DNA of 64,000 bases from Sabellastarte sp. h YS-2021 (Eukaryota > Annelida > Polychaeta > Sabellida > Sabellidae), in assembly GCA_964017235.1 (NCBI GenBank), contig OZ024936.1, positions 54,239,028 through 54,303,027 on the forward strand, given 5' to 3'. This document shows positions 47,901 through 59,900 of this stretch, in pieces. The stretch's first letter is position 1. Each line of letters starts with the position of its first letter. Made by a program: the position numbers and the translations under genes. The notes beneath the pieces were generated by a model. It made no database searches. It was not told where the DNA came from and was given only the letters and a program-made list of their open reading frames with translations.

Positions 47901-50900
47901 AAACACAAAAATGCTTATATCTCGAAAACCGTGCTATATGGAGTGAACTTAACAAAATTTTGGACCTGCTGGGTATCTCTGCAGAGTAGCCATGCCAATT
48001 TTCAAAATATTTTTGTCTCGCCAAATATAGCGGACATTTTTAATTTTTTTATTTTTTGCAAAACACAAAAATGCTTATATCTTGAAAACCGTGCTAGATA
48101 GAGCAGACTGCGCTGACTTTGGTTGCCACAACAGTATAAGGCTATAAACGAAGCATTTTCTTAATACTTTAGCACTCACCTTTATATCCTTTTCGGGACG
48201 CTTTGTTTTTGCTATGCAAAAACATTATCTTTTTTTTTTTGCGAGCGATCCTCTAGTTTGTAATTATTTTTAATATTTTATCCATATTTAAGGAGCTGAT
48301 GGGGACTGGGAATATACAGGAAGTAATTATGTTGAACTGGATGACCTCAAAATAGAAAACTCCGAATGTGATGCTCCAGGTTGGTGAATTTAAATGTTGT
48401 ATTGAAGCCATACACGTGATATGCAGTCTTTTGCCAAATACTTGCCTGATAGAGTAAGAAATCTAAAATTTATCTGAATTATCTGAAATTCGCCACATGT
48501 GGAAATACTAATAAAATAAATGAATTGAGGTGAGATTTGTTGAATGTACAGTAGATTAAGGCTTTTTAAACTGAAAAATACTAATTTTAAGACAAAACAT
48601 AATTTTCTTCACAAATTAACTAAGGTTTTAGAAGTGGCAAATTTTAGATTCCTTGCAAATTTTAGATTTCTTACTCTAATGCTTATTTTAATGTTCAGAC
48701 AAGGGGTTATTAAATAATATTAAAGTAAATCTAAGTATTAAAGTAAATCTAGTAAGAATAAAATGGTGAAAACAGATTGATGCCAATATTTCATAAGACC
48801 ACACACATATTGTTGCAATATACAATGCACTAACAAGGCTCTTTCTATAAATTAATATATCAAAGTAAATTTGTCAGAATTTTATGATTTTTTGTGTTTG
48901 TGCCATATAGAAGGACGTGGCCATGTTTGGTAGATACTAAATTCAAAAGTTTGGAAACAATCAAAATTTGTTCGAAAACCCAGCAACTAAATGTAGCATG
49001 TTGAGAATTGATATTGCAGGGTTACCCAGGCTTGCGATCAATATTTTGATATTTCTGAGCAACTCATTTTCCAATTTTTATGTGACACAAAGTCCATTAT
49101 CTCATCTACATGATAACAATCCCTTCCAATATTTCTTATCTTAAAATCATGATATATTTACATGATTTAAAGCCAGTAAATTTATAAACTATTTTATTAC
49201 ATCATTTACCAATTAAAAGAGAATTTTTTTATGGTTTTGAAGTAAAGTTTACGAAGGATATTAGAAAACAGACATGGTCAGCATATATTATAAAACTAGT
49301 AATACAGAGTGGTTTTGAATAAAACTGGTAAAAGTAAATGATTTACTCTGCAGAAAATATGGTTGCAACAGGAAAAAGAATAAAATCGTCAACTGTTACA
49401 GTGACCTATTGTTGATAGATTATTTAATTTATTGCCCATAAAGTAACCTGTTAGCAGACCATAACCATCAGCCATACCCCTTTTCTACCGGCCCCCTCCC
49501 CTTTAACCTCGCCTCTCTGAGGTGTAACTCAAATTTAGTGCAACAAGAAATTGGTAATTTTTTTTAAGCGTGAGCCTCAATAGAGCTCGCGCTTCTAGAG
49601 ATCACTTTTTTTGTCTCCGGACTTTCATGAATTGTGGCACAGTGTGATGAGTATTTGTCTGCTCATTGAAGTTAAGTGGCAATGGGCTACGTTAGTACTT
49701 GGATGGGTGACTGTCTGAGTTCTAGACTAGCTGTGTGATATGTCTGAGGTGGAATTTCTTTGTCACCAGACTTTCATAAATTCTAGTGCACTACTTGTGT
49801 CTCGGATGTCTTTGCGCTCGTGCTAGGGGACCAAAACACCTTTTGGCCTTGTTTCATATTCAACTTACCCAAAGTCTACTGAATATTAATGTTTCTTTAT
49901 CAGAATGTGAACCAGATGACTTTCGCTGTGACAATGGGCAGTGTATTCCTGGCATCTGGTACTGTAACAGCCTCAGTAACTGTGATGACAACTCAGATGA
50001 GAAGGCCGGTTGTACCTGTGATGATAGGTATCAGTTTTGATTGATTTGTTACTTTCATTGCAAAACACCTTTCCCCATGTAATGGTATACTGGATTTATT
50101 TCACTTGAGTTTGAAGGAGTTATAAATTTGTTTTAACTTGTTGTGACTGTGTATCTGAGTAGAATAAAGAGTGACCACAACCATCAGCTTTTGTTTATAA
50201 AACTCCAGCTATCTTTACCTAAATGTCTGCCAACTTTGAAGTAAAATATGTAGATAATATAATTTTATTATGTGTTTTTACCTTGACAACTAAAACTTTG
50301 TTGAAAACCTCTTGGCAAGCAGACTTAATGAGTTACGCTCTGATTTTCACAGACACGTATGTATGTAAGACACTGGTAAATGGTGTATTTGAGAGTGTGA
50401 ATTAATATGTCAGTGTCAGTTGATATATAAACTGAAAATACAGTTTGATATTGAAATTGCATTTCAATTTCTACACTAGTACCAGAAGAAATTTGTCGGT
50501 CTAAATAGGTTACACTGTTTAACTTGCCAAAAGTGCTTATCTGTGATGACAGGTAAGTTTGTTGATTATAAATTTGATGTAATGAGTAATTATGTGATAT
50601 CAAGTTTTAACTACATTACTTAACTGTCTTATTTTGTTTAATTTGTTTGATACAATAGGAAAACTTCCCGAATGACACATACAGAAAAAATATATCACAA
50701 ATGGAGATAACAATATTATATGAGTGTGTAGCGACCATTTTCTATGACTTATGAGTTAAATAAATAAAATTTAATGAGAAAGTGTGAAAAGGGCTATCAA
50801 AAAGCATCGGCAACAGTGAAACTAAAAACTTTATAACTTGCAATATCTTAGTCATTTCTGCATGTATATTTATTCAACAAACACGTGCAGAAACACTATG

Positions 50901-53900
50901 AAAGGACCTTTCTAATGATATATTAGTGAAAAAAATCAGAAGTTACTGAAGCTTCTTATCCATGGTACAGAGGCGCCGTTTTAAACAAAAAATATACCCC
51001 GCTCCGTATATCCCCTATACGGGTCAAATACGACTCGCGGTGGATAATAAATAATACTACTTAATTTCATGTTAAAAGTGCCTATGTTTTTTTTAACTAC
51101 TAGGTGGCAGTTCAGATGTAAATCCACAGGACGATGTATAAACAAAAACCAAGAGTGTGACCTCATTCAGCATTGTGCAGATTCCAGTGATGAACTAGAC
51201 TGCAGTAAGTTTTAAGTGTCAGTCCACACAATGGATTATGCAATTTAATATTACACTGCCACAATGGATAGAAAAAGCTTCTTGCTCGACACTCTGAAAG
51301 GAAAACTACCCTGCTAAACTTCACTAAAGTTTTAACATATGTCTGTTCCTCTGAAAGGTTGCCTGTCAACAATCTTAGTCTAATTTTGACGATCAAGATG
51401 GCTGGTCACAGCTATCTTTGCTTGATATTAGAAGATTTTGAAATGTGAAAGTCATCACTGTATTTTACTGAAATTCCACTGCACCTGAATTTAGAGTAAC
51501 CTTTAACAGAAAAGTGGGCTCTAGAAACCTGGCCATTTACTTCTTCTAAAATGGTGTGTTACTTGATAGAACTTTACCTATTAAAAAAGTTTAATTGTAG
51601 TTATGGAAGATCTTGTTTTTATTCTATTTAGCCTGTACCAACCAACAATTCCGCTGCAACGATGGCCGCTGTATTGAGGGTTACAAATACTGTGATGGAA
51701 ACGTGGACTGTACTGACAGTGAGGATGAGATAGGATGCAGCTGTACACAATGTAAGACATTCATCCAAGTGCTCATTTCAACTAATCCAGTCTGTGTAGA
51801 GTTAGAAATCTAAAATTCGCCACATATCTGAAATTCGCCATATGTTGAAACACTAATAAAATAAATTAATGGAGGTGAGATTAGTTGAATGTAGAGTAAA
51901 TTAAGGCTTTTTGAACAGTTACTGAAAAATACCAATTTTAAGACAAAACATCATTTTTGTCATAAAATTAACTAAGGCTTTAGAGGTGGCAAATTTTAGA
52001 TTCCTGGCGAATTTTAGATTTCGTACTCTACCACTTAATCTCTTTAATGCTGCCAAGGTCTATAGTCTCTAACATTCTTGTCCTTAGAATTGTTTTTAGA
52101 ATTTTCACCAAAAAACAACCCTTTTCTGGCAAAAATTCCACAAACTCAAAAAAAATTCATGGGTTAAAAATGTTATATAATTTACAGGAGATTTAGACTT
52201 CCTAAGGTAAAAATGACTAATTGGATACAATAGCTGTGCAGAAAAAGAGACATTTTCTTTTGAAAAGAAATTATTGTATTCTGGGGAATATATTTATTTT
52301 AAGGTATTTTTTTTCAATTGTTTCAACATTATTAATTATTCAATGAAATGCCATGGATAGGAAACCACTGATACACCAGGGACTGTATTCATTTATTTAA
52401 CTTGATTCTCAAAGTAAATAGCTGATTGTTAGATCAAGCATTATGAGAAGTTTCTGCCAAATTTGATACTGTACTATACTGTTAAAGGGTGTGTTTAATT
52501 ATTCCATTCTATAGTTTATTTTATTTGTATCAGGTTAATTTGAGTGCAGTATATAAGGATTTATTTCACTACACCATTCTATTTTCTATGCTGTTTTTTA
52601 TCAGATGACTTTTGAATGTACATCAGGCAGATGTGTATCATTGTTCTATCTTATACATTTTTTTGCAGATGACTTTGAGTGTACTATGGGAGGATGTATT
52701 GACTCTTCCTTTAGATGTGATTTTCAACCAGACTGCTTTGATAACAGTGATGAAATTAACTGCAGACGTAAGGAGCTATTTAATAGTTTTAGCATTACAT
52801 ACTTTCCATTTATTATTTCACTTTATGTAGAACTGTGATAAGTATAATTCTCTTTTTTAAGTAGAAATAAGTATCAAGAATGACGTTTGGAATTCCTTGT
52901 GTAGTCAAGGTATATCCAGGTCCTTCAGAATCAATTCCACTCTGTTCAGTACTTTTATAGTGCTGAATCTCTGTAATTACTATGCAGGCAGACTCTAAAA
53001 GGTGCAACAAACCCGAGCCATATTCAAAGTCATCAGTACATGGAAATAGGCATGGTTTTTATACCACAAACACCGGTCTGTGCACAAAGCCATGTTGGTT
53101 ACCAAAGAGAGAAAGTATGGCATCAGACAATTTCTTCCAGATAGTAAGAGCATCAAAGGCAAGACTGTAGCAAATATGCTTCCTTAGATTTGTGCAAAGA
53201 TGGACAAAACTGACAAACATCCAGAAAAGATGTGGTATAAAATGGGAAATTATAGCTGTTTGACTCCGAGTACTCATCTTGGCACATGTGTGACCATCTA
53301 TGAAATGATTTTGAAAATGTCCAAACCTGTAACCAATGTACAGATGCTTGTTTGATCAATCAATTCAAAGAATTTGGCTGGTAAATAGACATCACTAAGG
53401 ATTGTCAGTGATGTCACTCAGTTGGGCCCAGTGAAGATGATATCACTAATGACATCATCATCATCACATCACTATACCCTGGGTGGAAGGTATTGATGAA
53501 GTGGAGGCCCAGTCTTGCCGGACATGAATTCATGGCATCAAAGAGGGTTTGATTTCCTCTTGCTATTGGCTGATGGTGCCTAGAGTCCATTGCAATCATA
53601 GGATTGCAGGTCCAATTGATCGAAGGGGCTCTACTCAGGTGATCTTGGTGTCTGATCACTCAGCAAATAAACAAGTGAGGGTTAGGTGAAGCCTATGGAC
53701 CCAGGATAATGTTATTGGTTTTTTCTCAAAACTGGCCCCTGAAGGCGGGATCAAGATGTCCAAATTGCCTTATGCATGAAATTTTTTTTAACATGGCAAG
53801 TGGCAGTCAGGACACTTGGGATAACTCCTAAATGTTGAGGCCTTGGGGTGCGTTATTAAAAATAAGTATCCATTCCTCATCTGGTTTATACCCCTGCTAA

Positions 53901-56900
53901 AGGGGAGCCAAAATCGACTGAAGTAATGAGGATGACAGCATCAGAGATTTATCCACAAACCTTAAAGTACAGAATTACTTATGCACCTACCAAGTTAATT
54001 TGAATCTACAGTGACCAGAGGAATGCTTGTACCATCAATTGTCTCTTATCTCTTCTGATGCAAAAATTCAAAGTCTGACGATTTTACCTTATGTTTAAAG
54101 AGTGTTCCAGTGGCAAATTTTAATACTGTGGCAAATTTTACATGTCTTACTGTAACTGATACCTGACATCCATATGTTATCTATTTTTTTTTTCAGAATG
54201 TGCAGAGGGTCTGGAGGGATTCTTTGAATGTGACAACGGCATGTGTATTTACAATGACTCGCGTTGTGACAGCATAAATGATTGCCATGATTTCTCGGAT
54301 GAAAGAGGCTGCTCGTGTGAGGTGTGACCAACAAATTGCATTTAACATGAAATGTTCCAAAAAAATTTTCCCATTTTAAATAACATTCTCAAGGATTTGT
54401 CAGCTCCAGTGAATTATGATTATATATAAATTTGGGATATTCTTGAAAAATTTCACATGGAAAGTCTTGTTTTCAATTTTTTCCCAATAATTGGCAAGGA
54501 TATTGGTCAGAGGATGTAGGTGAGGAAGATCATGGTTCTTTATTTAACCTTTAAGCTTGCCTCAGTGACCAAGATCATTAAAATATTGTCCAGGCAATAT
54601 CTCTGAAACTGTAAGGTATAGGAAGTTGATACTTGGCAAGAATATTTGGTCAGGGGGTGTAGGTTTGTAATGTTGTGGTGTGACCTTGATTTGACCTTTG
54701 ATCTTGCTGTAGTGACCTTGACTTTTAAATTCTTGTACAGGCTATTTCACAGAAACCATAAGGTGTACAAATTTGATACTTGCAGGAACATTGATTAAGG
54801 GTGTGGTGTGCAGTATCATGATGGGACCTTGATATAACCTTTGGCTTTGATTCTGCCAGAATGTTTTCAGCTGCCACATTGAGACACATTTTATCAATCA
54901 CAAAGCTGTATAGACTGTTGCAACCAATTATTATATTTTTTACCTAATTGTGCTATCTCTATTGAGAGCTATATTTCAGTTAATGAATAGATGGTGATTG
55001 ATAAATTGTATAGCTACATAACTTTTAGTTTCCAAATTAATGCTATAATCTTGCTACTATACTGCCTTAGTTTGATACTTTGTCTTCAAATGTTTCTCTT
55101 TCTAAAGTGTTATTTTTCCTGCACCTTTACATAATTTACGCTGTAAGACTCTATATCTATGTATTTTTTTATATCTTCTATATCTCACGGTATCTAAAAA
55201 CATTTCAGGGGGCCATGGTGGCAGAGTTATAACACGCTCACCTCCCACCTCTGAGATCGTAGTTCGAATCCCAGCCCAACCTCAAGTGGGAAAGCTGGTA
55301 GTTGCTTGCTGTTGGTCGGCAGTTTACAGTACAGAACCTTGGCTAACTGTTTGTACTGGTTTCCTCTGCCCATAAAACTACCCTTCATGATATGACCTAT
55401 ACAATGTGGTGAAAGTGACGTTAAAACCCAAATAAACAAACAAGAATATTTCACAAAGGTTGTGGGGTACAAGCATCTATTTTAGTGACTACATATTAGG
55501 TCTCTAATCTCCACCGGCGCAAAATTGGCAAGATTTGTGGTTATTTTGTCTTATTTTTAAAAGCCGCCTCCCCAGCAGCGAATTATACATACTGTGACAA
55601 ATTTTCCATTTATTGCTGTATATTGTCTAAACATGAAACACAATGTGAAATGAAGAAAAGTGATCCAACATGCATACTTTATGAGCAAAGTTAAAATGAA
55701 GCATCTGATTATTGCCAGTCTGTAAGAGGTCCTCCTTGGCCTAGAGGTTAGCAAGTTTGTGATCTAATCACAGCCTGTCATCACTGTGTGGGGTTCAACT
55801 TCCACAAGTGGCAATGCTGAGGACCTGTCCCAATTTGACCCTGGCTGTTGAGCAGGAAGTAAAACCCCGACTTTGACTTGATTGCCAGTCTGTATCACTA
55901 GCAGATGTATATTGTGAACTAAGTGGCTTCAAGAGGTGAAGTTCATCAATTATGGCAAGTTTCACAACCTTTTATCTCTACACCCTTTTACTTTATAGGT
56001 GAACCAGTTTCAATGTAACAATGGTTTGTGTATCGACACATCTCTACATTGTAATGGACACGACGATTGTGGTGATGAATCTGATGAAATGGACTGTCGT
56101 AAGTAAACATTTATTTTTGTATTATGGAAAATTTTTAAATATCAGGGCAATAAAAAGAGATGAAATGCCAGAATTATATAAACTGACCTGAAGCTGATAT
56201 TATATTTGAGCTTTAGTAAGAGCCAAAGACAGGAGTGAAAAATCAATAAAAAAGTCCTGGGGTTACTGATTCAGAGAAATTATTTTGCAAGTCTGACATC
56301 ATTTCAAACCAACTGTCTACCCCCGATGTTTTCCATGTTTTAAAAATGTTCATGATGGCTTACTCAATTAAACGATTTAAGAATCTAATACATATAAAGT
56401 ATGACCAATTTTAAAATCATTCTCCATTGCTTTCTTTACAATACTGAAGAATTTTTAAAGAAAAGAATTAGATCTATAATGGGATTTTTTTACACATAAT
56501 TAAGCGGCCCGTCAGGGGCGCTTATTTCTTTTTCATGTAAGTTCGACTGATCACCACCGCCGGATTATGGTCTCCCTTGAATAACTTCTTGGGCTTTCAA
56601 ATTTTTCTTTCCTTCTTATCTTTCTTTAAAACTATAGCGGCGGAAAAAAATTTTGGAATACTTTGCCGAGACCTTAACTTTACTTAAGGTAACCTTAAGC
56701 ATTTTTCAAAAACACCCCGTCATCGCGTTTCGAAAAAAACCACACACACCAGTGCTATAAAATTTATCAGGTACATTCTAGACCTAAATCCGCAGGTCGA
56801 AAAGGATTTTCTGATCAATCGGACCATAGATGCTTGAATGGGAGGCGTTTTATTTTCGTAATTTTTTTTTTAAATGGGTACTTGGTCTGTATCTCAAAAG

Positions 56901-59900
56901 CGGTCAGGATTTCGGCGTTTTCTTGGAATAACTTATTCAGCTACTTTTTGATAATATTTCACATGCCAAAGTTTTAGCCCTGTATCTACAATCTTAAGGT
57001 CACTTTAATGTCAAAAAGGGGGGTTTTAGCCCTCCAGTTCACTTAGTTTTTTACTTTTTTCAACCAAACTAGGCATATATATTAAGATTTACCTAAAGAA
57101 TATCCTGACTTTATGGTGATCTTAAACTGTTAATATAATTGGAACTATGCCCCCCCTAAAGTCATAAAATTGGAATAAAGCCGTCTGGCCCCTTGCTTTT
57201 TCCATATCTAACATATATTGATATTGGAGTAGATCAAAAGAAGATTGTTACTACCTTATGATTTAAATATTAATGATGTTATGGCCATCTTAAACTTAAA
57301 ATGTAGGGTTTTTCAGCCCTTAGCTCAGTTAATGTTAAAATTTTTAAAATAAAACTTGGCACATTTATAAAGGTTAGCAGAAGGGACATTAATTTTATGG
57401 TCACCGTAAAGTCATAATATGCATGAAGTTATGGTCGCCTTACAGTTAAAAAAGGAAGTTTTCAGCCTCCAGCTATCTTATTGTTCAACTGACCTCAGCT
57501 AAAAATTGATCCACTTATAAAGGATGACAAAAGGGACATTCTTATTTTAAGGTCACCTTAAAGTCCCAATATGAATGAAGTTATGGCCACCTTGCAGTGA
57601 AATTATGGAGTTTTTAATCTCCAGCTATCATATTGTTTAGCTGACCTCAGATAAATTTTTCACACTTATAAAAGATGACTATAGGGACATTCTTAATTTC
57701 TTTAATTTTCATTATTAATATATTGCAGCTGATCAGTGTTCATATAATATAAATTCCCAATTTTAGGCTCATTAAAAAAATCCCACATTCTTCTGATGTT
57801 AAAAGGATGATAAGGGATATCAAGATGTATTCATTTCTTTTCATCAACGGATATGCTTACAGTAAATCTTTTTGGGGGTAAACAATTCAAACAAGGACAT
57901 TTATCTTTAGGTTCATGGAAGTAGAGCCTTGTGGAAAGAATGCCTTGTCTGTTTTGAGAGAATGGAAAAAAGCCTTAATAATATGTAAAAACCTTGGGCT
58001 TTCATGATATTCAGATATAGAGTCATGTGTGAACTAAAAATGTTAACAATAACATCTGACAACATGACTGTTAATTTTTTTTTACAATGGAACAATAATG
58101 GATTTCACAGATATGATTATCTTAATATATAAATATTATGCATATTCATCTGATAAAAATATTAAACAGCAATGAATTTTCAGAGGCATAAAATGCCTCA
58201 AAGATATATAACATATGAATGTCCCTATCTATAGCCAATTATAGTTTACTACAGTGTATCTTTATCATTATAAATCTGGGATTAAATATCTCCTGGAAAA
58301 AATTTACGATCCCAAATTTACAGCAAAAATGATATATTCTTTTCATAAAATATACCACTCGAAGAAATACAATAAAGCTCACATTCTGCTTACAGTTTAA
58401 TACTGCAACGGATAGAGTTTTTAGATAATCCACTTTTCCATCATATAAAACAGATGAAATCAGATACAAAACACATTTAAGCTTACCTTCTCCTTACAGT
58501 CTCATACTACAACTACTACAGCTTTATTAACTCAAGTCTCCATCCGGGCCATTTGTTTTTGCTAGCAAAAACCTTTTTCTAGTTTGTTTACCCTTTTTAC
58601 AAAATGTATACATAACTCTTTGGGAGGAGGGGGTAGCCATCCATCCATCAGGGGCTCACAAAAATTCATAAAAAATATGATGTAAATATTGTAATGACAA
58701 TTACGCACAATTAAAATCCATTTTTTAGCTCCTAATGGAATTTCAAAAGTTTCTTATACCGCTTCATCAAATAAAAAGATATTGTGCCTTCAATAGTGTG
58801 CAGTAGATTAGATTACATAACCCTTCTACTTTAGGGTTTAAGTATATTTTATTTCCAATTAGACAGTCTCTGTATATCTTTTAGCAAGCTGCAAGTTTGG
58901 TGAAATGATGTGTGGAGATGGTCGCTGTTACCAAACTGAGTGGCACTGTGATGGTTTTGCCGACTGCACAGACTCATCAGATGAAGAGGATTGTGGGACA
59001 TGTCCAGAGGGACAGTACCAATGTGCTAGTTACGAGTGTCTTGACAATTCCAAACGTTGTGATGGCACCATAGACTGTAAGAGTGGTAGCGATGAACTAG
59101 GCTGTGGTAAGTGAATTGAAAGATGAAGTACCATGATATTTTTTCAAAATATGGCCCGGACGTTAATTTTTTTCAAATGGCATCAGGCCAGGTGTTAAAT
59201 TGAACCAGGCGTTCTTTTGAAATACAAAAAACAGTGTTATAAATTGTAAACGTTGTGCTTGGTACCAGGCGTTTATTTGAACCTGGGCGTTATTTTGGAA
59301 ATTTACGGTAGTTGTTTTTAATTTAAAGTTTAGTTATTTTTTAGTTTCTGTCATTTAGATGTAAACTGTTGTGAATTTATTGCTTAAAGTGAATTTATTG
59401 CTTAAAGTTAATTGAAATGGCCAAAACAATTGTAAACCAGCACCACTCATGGAAGATAAAAAGATGAAAATATTTCAAGTTCATTCTCTGGGCTTTTCAA
59501 TTGAACAGATGCCACTCTTTAAACAGGGAAGAATTTAAATGTTATTAGTCCTGTAATTGTAGGATTGTCTTTTTAACCTTAATGATTTTTCATTGTTTAG
59601 TTTTTTCACAGATATTTGGTTAAACATAAATAAATTACATGTGAAATTAAACATTATTATAATTGCTTTTTGAGACTTAAAGATATTGTCATATTTATCT
59701 AAATTAGAAGAAAAACTATAAAAAATATTTAAGGATGAATTTTTAGAAATATGAACCTTAATGTGCTTTTATTCAGTGGACATCCACACTCGGTATTTTT
59801 TCAGTGACATTCCACTGTCTCTCTGTCTTAACTTTCACATCATATTATTTTTCAGTTGGCTTCCACACATCAGGCAGTGTAGTAAATATACTCCATGCTC

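Larger units (their letters stand above)
43342..48256 (+). mobile_element. Helitron-like element, longest 133-bp satellite copy
   Basis: Starts TTAAGCGTCCC-GCAA-GGGACGCTTG and ends GGGACGCTT, GTTTTTGCTATGCAAAAAC and CTAG (48253-48256). Order: leader with a GC-rich CGGCTCCGC run, 170-bp units, 133-bp array, GGGAGATACACACC block, degenerate 170-bp units, 3' hairpin. The same order as 590-3841. Its end lies 36 bases upstream of exon 15. Confidence 0.85.

Noticed and set aside
49640..49725. Functional 5S rRNA gene
   Set aside because: Only the 3' half is well preserved, the 5' half is degenerate, and the copy is fused to a body shared with a second dispersed copy, so it is a SINE.
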